Part shown: piece by piece, positions 53,135-62,371 of the stretch
Position numbering within the stretch: the first letter of the stretch is position 1
How the letters are laid out: each line of letters starts with the position of its first letter
Assembly (NCBI RefSeq): GCF_005222915.1
Contig: NZ_STFX01000026.1
Span: 27,792-91,791 of the forward strand
Length of the DNA stretch: 64,000 bases
Source: Rhizobium sp. FKL33
GTDB taxonomy: Bacteria; Pseudomonadota; Alphaproteobacteria; Rhizobiales; Rhizobiaceae
Direction: 5' to 3'
Program-made: the position numbers and the translations under genes
Notes under the pieces: model-generated
Told to the model about the DNA's origin: nothing
Seen by the model: only the letters and a program-made list of their open reading frames with translations
Database searches by the model: none

Positions 53135-53210
53135 TGGTGCCCGGGACCGGAATCGAACCAGTGACACGCGGATTTTCAATCCGCTGCTCTACCAACTGAG
53201 CTACCCGGGC
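53135..53210 (-). tRNA. tRNA-Phe (anticodon GAA)
   Basis: A 76-base cloverleaf with encoded CCA (53135-53137). The acceptor GCCCGGG pairs with CCCGGGC, the anticodon loop reads TTGAAAA (GAA), and the T-loop reads GGTTCGATTCC. It lies downstream of yacG on the same strand. Confidence 0.98.
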
Positions 53211-53353
53211 AAGTGATGTTCGGAGGCTTTCGTCTCCGCCGGAGTTTGGTTTTCTCCGGAAGCGAGCGGGGTTATAACACCTAATTTTTTGGGCGCAACC
53301 CCTGTGACAGATTTTTTTCAGTTTTTCGTAAGTGCTTTGAAAAACTAAGGATT

Positions 53354-53584
53354 TCAGCCTTCGTCGCTGCGCGGGCGGCGGTAGTCGTCCTCAGCCTTGG
53401 ATTCGTCTTCGGCGACCGGAATCGCATAGGAGCCGGAGAGCCAGCGGGAGAGATCCAGGTTGCGGCAGCGCTCGGAGCAGAACGGATAGGATTCGCGCGT
53501 CGACGGCCTGTTGCATTCCGGGCAAGGGCGCGCCTTGCGCAGCGGCGCGATGTTGGATGCGGTCACGGCGCGCCCTCGCGCCAT
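53354..53584 (-). CDS. yacG: DNA gyrase inhibitor YacG, zinc protein
   Basis: A 76-residue protein with the four-cysteine zinc site (CPEC and CSERC) followed by [16 protein letters not shown], the family signature. The acidic C-terminal tail is typical. YacG binds GyrB in E. coli. Two starts are possible: ATG 53584 (AGGA just upstream, 22-base overlap with maf) or GTG 53566 (GAGGG upstream, GTGA overlap with the maf stop). It is the last gene of the infA-maf-yacG run. Confidence 0.92.
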   Translation of the reverse strand: MARGRAVTASNIAPLRKARPCPECNRPSTRESYPFCSERCRNLDLSRWLSGSYAIPVAEDESKAEDDYRRPRSDEG

Positions 53585-54186
53585 TTTTCCTGGAATTCGT
53601 AGCCCTCACCGATCAGCAACTGCGCGGTCTCGTAAAGCGGCAGGCCGACCACGCCGGTATAGGAGCCGGCGATTTTCTGGACGAAGCTGCCGGCGAAGCC
53701 CTGGATGGCGTAGCCGCCCGCCTTGCCGCGCCATTCGCCCGAGTCGATATAGGCCATGATTTCATGCGAGGTCAGTCGCTTGAAGCGCACCTTGGTCTCG
53801 ACCACCTTGATGCGCGCCTGGCCGGCCGGCGTGATCAGACAAAGGCCGGTGTAAACCCAGTGGCTGCGCCCGGACAGGAGATGGAGCGACGCGGAGGCCT
53901 CTTCAACATAGTCCGGCTTGCCGAGAATGCGGCGGCCGACGGCCACCACGGTGTCGGCGGCGAGGATATAGCTGCCGGCCCAGGCCGGGTCGGTGCGGAC
54001 GGCCTGAAAGGCGGCTTCCGCCTTTTCATGGGCGAGCCGACGCGCCAGCGAACGCGGATGTTCCGCGCGCTTGGGGGTTTCGTCGAGATCCATGGGAAGC
54101 AAGCGATCGGGCGTGATGCCCGCCTGCGCCAGAAGATCGAGGCGACGCGGCGAGCCGGACGCCAGTATCAGCCGCTGATTGAGCAT
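53563..54186 (-). CDS. maf: Maf-family nucleotide pyrophosphatase
   Basis: A 207-residue house-cleaning enzyme that hydrolyses non-canonical nucleoside triphosphates. N-terminal signature [19 protein letters not shown], then [26 protein letters not shown] with the catalytic aspartate, and [20 protein letters not shown]. It follows infA by 26 bases, the usual order in rhizobia. Confidence 0.95.
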   Translation of the reverse strand: MLNQRLILASGSPRRLDLLAQAGITPDRLLPMDLDETPKRAEHPRSLARRLAHEKAEAAFQAVRTDPAWAGSYILAADTVVAVGRRILGKPDYVEEASASLHLLSGRSHWVYTGLCLITPAGQARIKVVETKVRFKRLTSHEIMAYIDSGEWRGKAGGYAIQGFAGSFVQKIAGSYTGVVGLPLYETAQLLIGEGYEFQEKWREGAP

Positions 54187-54212
54187 GACAGGCGTCTCCC
54201 TCGCGGCCCGGC

Positions 54213-54431
54213 TTACTTGAAGCGGTAGGTGATGCGGCCTTTGGTCAGGTCGTAAGGCGTCATTTCCACCAGGACCTTGTCGCCGGCCAGAACGCGGATA
54301 CGGTTCTTGCGCATGCGGCCCGCGGTGTGGGCGATGATCTCATGCTCGTTTTCCAGCTTCACGCGGAAGGTGGCGTTGGGGAGCAATTCGGTCACGACGC
54401 CCGGAAATTCCAGTACTTCTTCTTTCGCCAT
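54213..54431 (-). CDS. infA: Translation initiation factor IF-1
   Basis: A 72-residue S1-fold protein ([20 protein letters not shown], then [20 protein letters not shown]). Length and sequence are those of alphaproteobacterial IF-1. It binds the A site of the 30S subunit during initiation. It lies between the phosphatase-like gene and maf. Confidence 0.98.
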   Translation of the reverse strand: MAKEEVLEFPGVVTELLPNATFRVKLENEHEIIAHTAGRMRKNRIRVLAGDKVLVEMTPYDLTKGRITYRFK

Positions 54432-54585
54432 ATTTGGGTGTGTTCCTAGAGTGGTTTGGCGGGCGGCAGAGAGCTCGCCCCCTTTGAATTGGCGCGGAAC
54501 CTACACAAAAGCTTGGGCTTTGTGAACAGTCCGGGCGGCGGTTTTTAGGCTTAAAACGCCTGTGAAGCAAGACGGCGCGAGGGTT

Positions 54586-55056
54586 TTAGCCCGGGCCCGA
54601 GTTTTTGGCGGCGAGCCTGTCGCGGATCAGCCGAGTGAGATGATCCCGCACGTCGCGATAGGCGGCGAGGATCTGTTCGCGCGAACCCGTGGTCGCGGTC
54701 GGATCGGGCGTCGGCCAATAGATCACGTCGGCGGCCCAGGAACGGGTGAAGTCGAGCGCGGCGTGATGGGCTTCGGGGGCGAGCGTCACGATCAGGTCGA
54801 AATAATCGTCCTCGAGATCGTCGAGCACATGCGGCTGATGCTTGCCGATCGACAAGCCGATCTCGTCCAGGACGATGTCCACGAACGGGTCGCGGTCGCC
54901 GCGGCGAACGCCGGCGGAGGCGACATAGATCTGCGGCAGATAGTGACGCGCGATCGCCTCGGCCATCGGCGAGCGGATCGAGTTCATGCCGCACATGAAC
55001 AGCACGGCGCCCGGCTGTCTCGATGGCGCGGCGGCGTCGCTCTCCATCCGGATCAA
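54586..55056 (-). CDS. Low-molecular-weight phosphatase-like protein
   Basis: A 156-residue protein of the LMW-PTP/arsenate-reductase fold. The phosphate-binding loop is CGMNSIRSP (C22 to R28), with the family's [11 protein letters not shown] after it. DPTATTG near residue 115 would be the general-acid loop. No arsenic resistance genes are nearby. It overlaps the UPF0262 gene by ATGA and precedes infA. Substrate unknown. Confidence 0.87.
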   Translation of the reverse strand: MIRMESDAAAPSRQPGAVLFMCGMNSIRSPMAEAIARHYLPQIYVASAGVRRGDRDPFVDIVLDEIGLSIGKHQPHVLDDLEDDYFDLIVTLAPEAHHAALDFTRSWAADVIYWPTPDPTATTGSREQILAAYRDVRDHLTRLIRDRLAAKNSGPG

Positions 55057-55529
55057 CCCCGCCAGTAGAGGACGCAGACCAGCGTGAACAGGCGGCGCGC
55101 CGTATCGAAATCGATCACGACCTTGCCCTTCAGCCGATCTTCCAGTGTTTGCGAGCCCTCGTTGTGGATGCCGCGCCGCCCCATGTCGATCGCCTCGATC
55201 TGGCTGGGCGAGGCCGAGCGGATCGCCTGGTAATAGCTCTCGCAGATCATGAAATAGTCCTTGATGATCCGCTTGAACGGCGTCAGCGAGAGGATGTGGG
55301 TCGCCACCGCCTCGCCGCTTTCCGTCGTGATCGCCAGAACCAGTTTGTGATCGATGAGCGACAGCTTCAGGCGATAGGGGCCGCCCGCATGGCCTTCCGG
55401 GCGGAAGCTGTTTTCTTCCAGCAGGTCGAAGATGGCGACGGCGCGTTCATGTTCGACATCGGGCGTGGAGCGCCCGATCGATTCATCGAGCGTCACATCC
55501 GATAGCCGAAACGCCCCCGCCCCCTCCAT
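55053..55529 (-). CDS. UPF0262 family protein
   Basis: A 158-residue conserved protein of unknown function. Family patterns: [20 protein letters not shown] at the start, [20 protein letters not shown] in the middle, and [16 protein letters not shown] at the end. It lies 2 bases after hisD and overlaps the phosphatase-like gene. This linkage is conserved in rhizobia. Confidence 0.92.
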   Translation of the reverse strand: MEGAGAFRLSDVTLDESIGRSTPDVEHERAVAIFDLLEENSFRPEGHAGGPYRLKLSLIDHKLVLAITTESGEAVATHILSLTPFKRIIKDYFMICESYYQAIRSASPSQIEAIDMGRRGIHNEGSQTLEDRLKGKVVIDFDTARRLFTLVCVLYWRG

Positions 55530-55531
55530 TG

Positions 55532-56830
55532 TCAGGCCTCGGGATTGAGACGGATGGCGACAGAGCGGGCATGGGCGTCGAGCCCTTCACATTCGGCGAG
55601 CGCGATGGCCGCCGGTCCGAGCGCCCGAAGCGGATCGGCCGTGAGTTTGAGGATCGAGGAGCGCTTCATATAGTCGAGCACCGATAGACCCGAGGAGAAG
55701 CGCGCCGAGCGCGCCGTCGGCAGCACATGGTTGGAGCCGCCGACATAATCGCCGATCACCTCGGGCGTATGACGACCGAGGAAGAAGGCGCCGGCGTTGC
55801 GGATGCGGTTCATCAGCGCTTCGGGATCGGCAGTGGCGATTTCCAGATGTTCGGCGGCGATGCGATCGGCGATCTTCACCGAGGCGTCGAGATGCGGCAC
55901 CAGGATCACGGCGCCGAAATCGCGCCAGGAGGCTTCCGCCGTCTCCGCGCGGCTAAGCCGCTTCAACTGACGCTCGACCGCCGCCACCACGGCGCGGCCG
56001 AACTCGGCGTCGTCGGTCACCAGAATGGATTGCGCGCCGGTGTCGTGTTCCGCCTGGGCGAGAAGATCGGCGGCGATCCAGTCGGGATCATTATCCTTGT
56101 CGGCGATAACAAGCACTTCCGAGGGACCGGCGATCATATCGATGCCGATCGTTCCGAAGACCTGGCGCTTGGCGGCCGCGACATAGGCGTTGCCGGGGCC
56201 GGTGACCTTGGCCACGGGCGCGATGGTGGCGGTGCCGTAAGCGAGCGCCGCGATCGCCTGAGCGCCGCCGATGCGATAGATTTCGTCGACGCCGGCGATC
56301 TTGGCGGCGGCCAGCACGGCCGGATTGATCTCGCCACGCATGGCGGGCACGACCATCACGAGGCGCGGCACGCCGGCGACCTTGGCCGGAATGGCGTTCA
56401 TCAACACCGAACTCGGATAGCTGGCGCTTCCGCCCGGCACATAAAGGCCGACCGCTTCGATGGCCGTCCAGCGCGAGCCGAGCGTCACGCCGAGCGCGTC
56501 CTCATAGACGTCGTCCTTCGGCAATTGGCGACGATGATGCTTTTCGATGCGTTCTGCGGCAAGATGCAGGGCGTCGCGCACCTTGGAGTCGATGGCCGCA
56601 TAGGCGGCGTCGAGCTCGCTCGCGTCGACGCGCATGGAGACCTGGGCGAAGTCGAGTTGGTCGAAACGGTGCGAATATTCAGCAAGGGCTGCATCCCCGC
56701 GGGCGACCACATCGGCGATGATCGCCTTGACGGTCGCGTTCACGTCCTCGGAGACTTCGCGTTTCGTGGTCAGGAAGGCGGCGAACCGCGTTTCGAAATC
56801 CTGATCGCTGCTGTCCAGCCAAATCGCCAA
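55532..56830 (-). CDS. hisD: Histidinol dehydrogenase
   Basis: A 432-residue zinc enzyme for the last two steps of histidine synthesis. Motifs: [40 protein letters not shown], and [18 protein letters not shown]. The rest of the his pathway is not in the window, as is usual for rhizobia, where hisD is separate and joined to UPF0262. Confidence 0.97.
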   Translation of the reverse strand: MAIWLDSSDQDFETRFAAFLTTKREVSEDVNATVKAIIADVVARGDAALAEYSHRFDQLDFAQVSMRVDASELDAAYAAIDSKVRDALHLAAERIEKHHRRQLPKDDVYEDALGVTLGSRWTAIEAVGLYVPGGSASYPSSVLMNAIPAKVAGVPRLVMVVPAMRGEINPAVLAAAKIAGVDEIYRIGGAQAIAALAYGTATIAPVAKVTGPGNAYVAAAKRQVFGTIGIDMIAGPSEVLVIADKDNDPDWIAADLLAQAEHDTGAQSILVTDDAEFGRAVVAAVERQLKRLSRAETAEASWRDFGAVILVPHLDASVKIADRIAAEHLEIATADPEALMNRIRNAGAFFLGRHTPEVIGDYVGGSNHVLPTARSARFSSGLSVLDYMKRSSILKLTADPLRALGPAAIALAECEGLDAHARSVAIRLNPEA

Positions 56831-56875
56831 TGCAATCCCCTCTTCACACAGCGCCGCAACCGGCGCCCATACGCC

Positions 56876-57313
56876 TCACGCCGCCCCGGGATGCCGGGGC
56901 TTCATGGCGGTTTCCCATGCCCCGCCGGTATCCGCAAGCTGCGCTTCGATACAGTCCACATGTAGCAGGATCGAGCCGCCGCCGGAAAGCACCAGTTCGA
57001 CGGATCCATCCGGCCCCTCCCCTTCCTTGTCGAAAAGAATGGCGAGCAAGGACAGCACGGTGTCGGAGGCCTTGCGGTCGAAACCGATCGAACGGACCGA
57101 CTTGACCTGCTTGAAACAGAGCGCGGCGCGGCGGCGCTCGAAGCCCTTCTCGCCGCGGTCGCTGGCTTCCCAGGCAAACCGGTTGGCCGAGAGCATGAAA
57201 TGGCCGGCGCGCGGCTTGTAGTCGATGTCGCCGACCTTGAAGACGGCGTCCTGCATCTGCGCCGAAACAACGGTCAGATCTTCTTCATCGAGAGCGAGCA
57301 GTTTCAGTGTCAT
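56876..57313 (-). CDS. DUF2948 family protein
   Basis: A 145-residue protein starting MTLKLLALDEEDLTVVSAQM, with WEASDRGEKGFERRRAALCF and an end rich in beta strands (SILLHVDCIEAQLAD). No known activity. The start at 57313 matches the family; the frame to 57346 adds a cysteine-rich stretch with no match. It lies between murA and hisD, a conserved neighbourhood. Confidence 0.85.
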   Translation of the reverse strand: MTLKLLALDEEDLTVVSAQMQDAVFKVGDIDYKPRAGHFMLSANRFAWEASDRGEKGFERRRAALCFKQVKSVRSIGFDRKASDTVLSLLAILFDKEGEGPDGSVELVLSGGGSILLHVDCIEAQLADTGGAWETAMKPRHPGAA

Positions 57314-57403
57314 GATGTCTGTCCAGCATTGCGGCCCGCATCCCATGGCGGGCCAATCTTAATGCTTCAGATAAGAGCGCCCCGCCCGCTCCGCAACCGC
57401 GGA

Positions 57404-58696
57404 TCAATCGCTGATGCGTTCGACCAGCGCGCCGCAGCGGGTGAGCTTCTCTTCGAGCCGCTCGAAGCCGCGATCCAGATGATAGACGCGCGACACCATG
57501 GTTTCGCCCTCTGCGGCGAGACCGGCGATGACGAGCGACACGGAGGCGCGAAGATCGGTCGCCATCACAGGCGCGCCCTTGAGACGCTCGACGCCCTCGA
57601 TGCGGGCCGTCTGGCCGTTGAGCGTGATCTTGGCCCCGAGTCGGGCCAGTTCCTGCACATGCATGAAGCGATTTTCGAAGATCGTCTCGGTGATGTGCGC
57701 CGCGCCGTTGGCGCGCGTCATCAGCCCCATGAACTGCGCCTGCAAATCGGTGGGGAAACCCGGATAGGGGTCGGTGACGATATCGACGGGCTTGATGGCC
57801 CCGCCATGGCCCACGACGCGGATGCCGCGCTCGGTGGCGGTGATCTCGGCGCCGGCGCGGCGGATGGCTTCGAGCGCGGTTTCGAGATAAGCAGGATTGG
57901 TGTCGACGATTTCGACGTCGCCGCCGGTCATCGCAACGGCCATGGCGTAGGTTCCGGTTTCGATGCGATCGGGCATGACGCGATGGCGCGCGCCCGACAG
58001 AGCGGACACGCCCTCGATGGTGATCGTGGAGGTGCCGGCGCCGGAGATCTTGGCCCCCATGGCGTTCAGGCAGTTGGCGAGGTCGACGATTTCGGGCTCG
58101 CGGGCGGCATTGCCGATCACGGTCACGCCGCGCGCCAGGCTGGCGGCCATCAGCATCACATGCGTGGCGCCGACGGACACTTTCGGGAAGGTGTAGCGTG
58201 CGCCGATGAGGCCGCCCTTCGGAGCCGTGGCGTTGACATAACCGCTGTCGATCTCGATTTCGGCGCCGAGCGCCCGCAGGCCCTCGATGAAGAGATCGAC
58301 CGGTCGCGTGCCGATGGCGCAGCCGCCGGGCAGCGAGACCCGGGCCTTGCCTTCGCGCGCCAGAAGCGGACCGATCACCCAGAAGCTCGCGCGCATCTTG
58401 GAGACGAGCTCATAGGGCGCGATGACGTCAGCGACGGTACGGCAGGTAAAGTGAACGGTGCGGGCATAGGAGCCGTCCTGATGCTCGCGACGACCGTTGA
58501 CGGAGATGTCGACGCCGTGATTGCCGAGAATGCGGATCAGTTGCTCGACATCGGCCAGATGCGGCACATTCTCCAATGTCAGCGTGTCGCTGGTCATCAG
58601 AGATGCGATCATCAGCGGCAGAGCCGCATTCTTCGCCCCCGAAATCGGAATGACGCCATTGAGCGGCCTGCCGCCTACGATCCTGATGCGATCCAT
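57404..58696 (-). CDS. murA: UDP-N-acetylglucosamine 1-carboxyvinyltransferase MurA
   Basis: A 430-residue enzyme for the first committed step of peptidoglycan synthesis, joining phosphoenolpyruvate to UDP-GlcNAc. N-terminal [20 protein letters not shown] with the catalytic lysine. The cysteine that fosfomycin alkylates is present in [14 protein letters not shown]. Length is normal. Confidence 0.98.
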   Translation of the reverse strand: MDRIRIVGGRPLNGVIPISGAKNAALPLMIASLMTSDTLTLENVPHLADVEQLIRILGNHGVDISVNGRREHQDGSYARTVHFTCRTVADVIAPYELVSKMRASFWVIGPLLAREGKARVSLPGGCAIGTRPVDLFIEGLRALGAEIEIDSGYVNATAPKGGLIGARYTFPKVSVGATHVMLMAASLARGVTVIGNAAREPEIVDLANCLNAMGAKISGAGTSTITIEGVSALSGARHRVMPDRIETGTYAMAVAMTGGDVEIVDTNPAYLETALEAIRRAGAEITATERGIRVVGHGGAIKPVDIVTDPYPGFPTDLQAQFMGLMTRANGAAHITETIFENRFMHVQELARLGAKITLNGQTARIEGVERLKGAPVMATDLRASVSLVIAGLAAEGETMVSRVYHLDRGFERLEEKLTRCGALVERISD

Positions 58697-58860
58697 GAAA
58701 TCCTATCCCCTGCGGCGCCGCGCCTGCTGCGCGCCCGCGAAAAAACCTAGGCCCCTTTAGCGGATTGATCCGAGACATTCAAGGAACGCCGCCAAGGGCG
58801 GTTAAACGCGGAAATGGGGGAAAAGTGAGGCGTACCCTGCTGGGGCCGGCCGTCGCTCGG

Positions 58861-59055
58861 TCAATCCGGATCCACCTGATCCGTCGATATCAATGCGCCC
58901 GGGCGAGCGTCTTCCGCGCCTTGTCTTCGCGCACGCGCCTGTTGCTTGCGCTTTGCGAGATTGGCGCGCAACTCTGCCTTCAACCTGTCCTCACGCGCCT
59001 GTCGCGGAGCGACCGCCTGACGACGTTGGCTCTGTGGATCGTCCTCTTTCTGCAT
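58861..59055 (-). CDS. Small basic protein of unknown function
   Basis: A 64-residue, very basic protein; the middle (about 15-45) is a charged helix RQAREDRLKAELRANLAKRK. Similar short proteins occur near murA in rhizobia as far as I recall. I start at the ATG at 59055 (MQKEDDPQ); the open frame begins at 59112. Function unknown. Confidence 0.6.
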   Translation of the reverse strand: MQKEDDPQSQRRQAVAPRQAREDRLKAELRANLAKRKQQARARRQGAEDARPGALISTDQVDPD

Positions 59056-59238
59056 GGCGGAGATGTAGCGTGGAACGGCCCGTTCGCCAAGGTTTAGGGA
59101 GCAGGCTGCCAAAAAACTTTCGCAAAATGGAAATCGGCGCTTGCATGCCCCCCGAGTCTATGGCAATAGCGCGCCTACCGGACGGCTGATGCGCCGCACC
59201 GGTTCGGACGCTGAAACATCAAGCGTTTTCATGGTCAT

Positions 59239-59313
59239 GCTGCCGTAGCTCAGTGGTAGAGCACACCCTTGGTAAGGGTGAGGTCGGTGGTTCAATCCCA
59301 CTCGGCAGCACCA
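59239..59313 (+). tRNA. tRNA-Thr (anticodon GGT)
   Basis: A 75-base cloverleaf with encoded CCA at the end. Acceptor GCTGCCG pairs with CGGCAGC, anticodon loop TTGGTAA (GGT), T-loop GGTTCAATCCC. About 30 bases after it there is a perfect 7-bp hairpin GTCTCCC/GGGAGAC (59341-59357) without a T-run. No gene is seen up to the porin terminator at 59526. Confidence 0.98.
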
Positions 59314-59525
59314 TTTTCTCAGACTACAGGCAGAGCAATCGTCTCCCTTGGGGAGACTACGGCTCGCAGATGCAACTCTTCGAGGCGATCATCGCCTGCC
59401 GAGCCGGCAACTCGCACATCGCGACCAGCCGCATAATTGTTTGCGGCAAAACTCAGAACGACAGCGGTCGGCTACACTGGCTTATCGAGAAGAGGCCACA
59501 TCCCCGGAAACGCCGCGGTCAACCC

Positions 59526-59549
59526 AAAAAGGGGGCCGAAGCCCCCTTT
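59526..59549 (-). terminator. Intrinsic terminator of porin gene 1
   Basis: AAAGGGGGC/GCCCCCTTT with a CGAA loop (TTCG on the transcribed strand), at 59528-59549, followed by Ts on the minus strand. The UUCG tetraloop makes it very stable. Confidence 0.93.
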
Positions 59550-59567
59550 CCGCAATTCCAGAATGAA

Positions 59568-60641
59568 TTAGAACGTGCGCTCGAAGCGGAGCATACCGTT
59601 CCACTGGTCGTTGTCGACCACCTTGTTGTCCCACTTCGTGTAGGTGACTTCCGGCATGATGAGAAGACCAGAAACCGGGTTCCACTTGAGGTTGGCGGCA
59701 GCAGCGAACGTGTCGTTGTCGGTGCCGGCGACCTGCAGGTTTGCAGCGAGGTTGTCGGCGGCCTTGTAGCCAACGCCAGCCCATGCAGCCCAGTCGCCCC
59801 AACCCACATAGCCGTCGCCCGGAGCGTAGGCGTTGACTCCGCCCGAGTTCCAGGCGCCCATCACGAAGGCCGACACGGTGCCGAAATTGCCGTCCAAGCG
59901 AGCCTTGATCGCGCCGTCTTCAGCGCGTTCATCGTAACCGCCGACCACGGTTACACCGAAAGCGCCGACCGAATAGCCAACGCCGGCGACGACGTTCGGG
60001 ACGTAGTCCTTGCCGTTGACGACCACGTCATATGTCGTACCGTCTGCGCGGCGGCGGGTCACTTCAGTGTCGTCAGCCTCAACCGCGACTACAGCTTTGA
60101 AACCGGCGCCGTTGTCATAGCTGTAGTTGATCTGGTTGATTTCGGAACCACCGTAGTCAACCACGTCGTCGTTGATGATGTCGCCAGCATAGTTGGTGAA
60201 CGAGCTGTAGACCGAGTCAGCAAGACCGACCTGGAAGCCAGCGAGCGAAATGTTCGCGGCGATCAGCTCAGTCGTGGTGTGCGTTCCATCATTGGCGGTG
60301 CCGTCGAAGTCGAAGCGACCGACGAACTGGGTCTTAAGAGCGCCATATTCGGTGTCAGCCGCGGAATCCATGTAGATTTCGCCGCGCGACTTGGTGTTGT
60401 ATCCTTCCTGACCCTTTGGCGAGTAGGAGTCAGCAGCCTGAACGTCGAAGCGCACGCGACCACCGACCTTGAGGCAGGTCTCGGTGCCCGGGATGTAGAA
60501 ATAGCCGGTGCCGAAAGCGTCGCAAACCTTGACATATTCCATGGGTTCCGGCTCAGCGGCAACCACGGCGTCGGCAGCCTGAGTGCCGGAAACAACTGCC
60601 AGAGCAGCTGCGGAGCCGAGAAGAAGGCTCTTGATGTTCAT
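59568..60641 (-). CDS. Outer-membrane porin, copy 1 (Omp2b/RopA-like)
   Basis: A 357-residue trimeric-type porin: signal peptide (about 1-22, ending TQA), N-terminal motif VKVCDAFGTGYFYIPGTETC with two cysteines, beta-barrel strands and C-terminal aromatic FERTF. It is almost the same as copy 2. The last 84 residues, from APGDGYVGWGDW on, are identical, and differences cluster in surface-loop segments. It provides passive diffusion of small solutes. Confidence 0.96.
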   Translation of the reverse strand: MNIKSLLLGSAAALAVVSGTQAADAVVAAEPEPMEYVKVCDAFGTGYFYIPGTETCLKVGGRVRFDVQAADSYSPKGQEGYNTKSRGEIYMDSAADTEYGALKTQFVGRFDFDGTANDGTHTTTELIAANISLAGFQVGLADSVYSSFTNYAGDIINDDVVDYGGSEINQINYSYDNGAGFKAVVAVEADDTEVTRRRADGTTYDVVVNGKDYVPNVVAGVGYSVGAFGVTVVGGYDERAEDGAIKARLDGNFGTVSAFVMGAWNSGGVNAYAPGDGYVGWGDWAAWAGVGYKAADNLAANLQVAGTDNDTFAAAANLKWNPVSGLLIMPEVTYTKWDNKVVDNDQWNGMLRFERTF

Positions 60642-60925
60642 GGTGAAAACTCCAGTTCGTTGTTATCTCTAGGTCAGGGCCACTATCGTGGAAAACCCAC
60701 GCCCGCCCGCTTCTTTTCCGAAGAAGCGATGTGTCTTGTCCCTTCGAAACAGACCTTACGCCGGGGCCCCGGCGGTCAAAATATGAAACCGGACAAATGA
60801 TATGCTAGCTAAGTTTATGCGGCAAGGTCCGTGGCAGAAGCGCCACTTCTTTAATCGGAGGGGATCAATCGGGTTGATCAGGCTTGATCGGAAAATACAA
60901 AGAAGAGTTCTACCGCTTAAAAACG
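60642..60925 (-). promoter_or_regulatory. Long upstream region of porin gene 1, duplicated at porin 2
   Basis: No gene. About 250 bases are close to identical with 62043-62330 upstream of porin 2: shared CTCCAGTTCGTTGTTATCT near the start codon, GAAGAAGCGATGTGTCTTG, AAGCGCCACTTCTTTAATCG and an inverted repeat. This probably contains a long mRNA leader plus the promoter. Confidence 0.6.
60863..60879. promoter_or_regulatory. Inverted repeat GATCAA-N5-TTGATC upstream of porin 1
   Basis: A perfect 6-bp inverted repeat with a 5-base spacer. It is kept at the same relative place upstream of porin 2 (62264-62280), while the spacer bases differ. This pattern would suit an operator. Confidence 0.45.
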
Positions 60926-60951
60926 CAAAAAAGGGGGCCGAAGCCCCCTTT
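60926..60951 (-). terminator. Intrinsic terminator of porin gene 2
   Basis: The same AAAGGGGGC/GCCCCCTTT stem with CGAA loop (60930-60951) as at porin 1, with T-rich sequence after it on the minus strand. Confidence 0.93.
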
Positions 60952-60968
60952 CCACAATCCTGATTGGA

Positions 60969-62042
60969 TTAGAACGTGCGCTCGAAGCGGAGCATGCCGT
61001 TCCACTGGTCGTTGTCGACCACCTTGTTGTCCCACTTCGTGTAGGTCACTTCCGGCATGATCAGGAGACCAGAAACCGGGTTCCACTTGAGGTTGGCGGC
61101 AGCAGCGAACGTGTCGTTGTCGGTGCCTGCGACCTGCAGGTTGGCGGCGAGGTTGTCGGCGGCCTTGTAGCCAACGCCAGCCCAAGCAGCCCAGTCGCCC
61201 CAACCAACGTAGCCGTCGCCCGGAGCGTAGGCATGAACGCCGCCGGAGTTCCAGGCGCCCATCACGAAGGCCGAAACGGCGCCGAAGTTGCCATCTACGC
61301 GGGCCTTGACAGCGCCTTCTTCAACGCGCTCGTCATAACCGCCGACGACGGTCACGCCGAACGAGCCCATGGTGTAGCCAGCGCCGGCGACGACGTTCGG
61401 GACGTAGTCCTTGCCGTTGACGACCACATCATATTCCGTCCCATCAGCGCGGCGACGCGTCACTTCCGTGTCGTCAGCTTCAACAGCCACCACAGCCTTG
61501 AAACCGGTGCCGGAATCGTAGGTGTAGTTGATCTGATTGACTTCGAAACCACCATAGGAGATCACGTCGTCGTTGATGATGTCGCCAGCATAGTTGGTGA
61601 ACGAGCTGTAGACCGAGTCAGCAAGACCGACCTGGAAACCAGCGAGTGAAATATTCGCAGCGATCAGCTTTGTGGTGGTGTGCGTGCCGTCATTGTAGGT
61701 GCCGTCGAAGTCGAAACGGCCGACGAACTGGGTCTTCAGAGCGCCGTATTCGGAATCGGACGCGGAATCCATGTAGATTTCGCCGCGCGAACGGGTGTTG
61801 TAGCCTTCCTGGCCCTTGGGCGAGTAGGAGTCAGCAGCCTGGACGTCGAAACGAACGCGACCACCGACCTTGAGGCAGGTCTCGGTGCCCGGGATGTAGA
61901 AATAGCCGGTGCCGAAAGCGTCGCAAACCTTGACATATTCCATGGGTTCCGGCTCAGCGGCAACCACGGCGTCGGCAGCCTGAGCGCCGGAAACAACCGC
62001 CAGAGCAGCTGCGGAGCCGAGAAGAAGGCTCTTGATGTTCAT
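60969..62042 (-). CDS. Outer-membrane porin, copy 2 (Omp2b/RopA-like)
   Basis: A 357-residue porin, the tandem twin of copy 1 with the same signal peptide apart from one residue (GAQA versus GTQA), the same cysteine pair and the same C-terminal 84 residues. Variation lies mainly in loops (for example KDYVPNVVAGAGYTMGSFG here versus VGYSVGAFG in copy 1). Its leader and terminator are duplicated as well, so each copy forms its own transcript. Confidence 0.96.
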   Translation of the reverse strand: MNIKSLLLGSAAALAVVSGAQAADAVVAAEPEPMEYVKVCDAFGTGYFYIPGTETCLKVGGRVRFDVQAADSYSPKGQEGYNTRSRGEIYMDSASDSEYGALKTQFVGRFDFDGTYNDGTHTTTKLIAANISLAGFQVGLADSVYSSFTNYAGDIINDDVISYGGFEVNQINYTYDSGTGFKAVVAVEADDTEVTRRRADGTEYDVVVNGKDYVPNVVAGAGYTMGSFGVTVVGGYDERVEEGAVKARVDGNFGAVSAFVMGAWNSGGVHAYAPGDGYVGWGDWAAWAGVGYKAADNLAANLQVAGTDNDTFAAAANLKWNPVSGLLIMPEVTYTKWDNKVVDNDQWNGMLRFERTF

Positions 62043-62322
62043 GGTGAAAACTCCAGTTCGTTGTTATCTTTAGGTCAGGGCCACTATCGCGGAAAACCCA
62101 CGCCCAACCGCCCCTTTTCCGAAGAAGCGATGTGTCTTGCCCCTTCGAGACAAACCTTACGCCGGGGCTCCGGCGGACAAAATATGAAAGTGGGAAATTG
62201 CTGGGCTAGCTAAGCTTCTGGCGTCAAAGCCGTGGCGGAAGCGCCACTTCTTTAATCGGAACAGATCAAACAGGTTGATCGCAATTGATCGAAACATACA
62301 AGAAAGGACAATTACAACGCAA
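62043..62322 (-). promoter_or_regulatory. Long upstream region of porin gene 2, duplicated at porin 1
   Basis: No gene. Shares its block order with 60642-60925, including the GTGGCGGAAGCGCCAC hairpin-forming word and the GATCAA-N5-TTGATC repeat. Confidence 0.6.
62264..62280. promoter_or_regulatory. Inverted repeat GATCAA-N5-TTGATC upstream of porin 2
   Basis: The same perfect 6-bp inverted repeat as at 60863-60879 with a different spacer (ACAGG versus TCGGG). Confidence 0.45.
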
Positions 62323-62354
62323 AATACAATGAAGGGGGCCTTCTGGCCCCCTTC
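62323..62354 (-). terminator. Intrinsic terminator of porin gene 3
   Basis: GAAGGGGGCC/GGCCCCCTTC, a 10-bp stem with a TTCT loop (62331-62354), lies 17 bases after the stop. It is followed on the minus strand by ATTGTATTTTG. Confidence 0.88.
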
Positions 62355-62371
62355 GAATCTCCACGTGGAGA

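Noticed and set aside
57200..58750. Long plus-strand frame opposite murA and DUF2948
   Set aside because: Antisense mirror of conserved genes; Gly/Asp/His-rich translation with no motif.
59253..60800. Plus-strand frame of 515 residues starting inside tRNA-Thr
   Set aside because: It begins inside a tRNA and runs antisense to porin 1.
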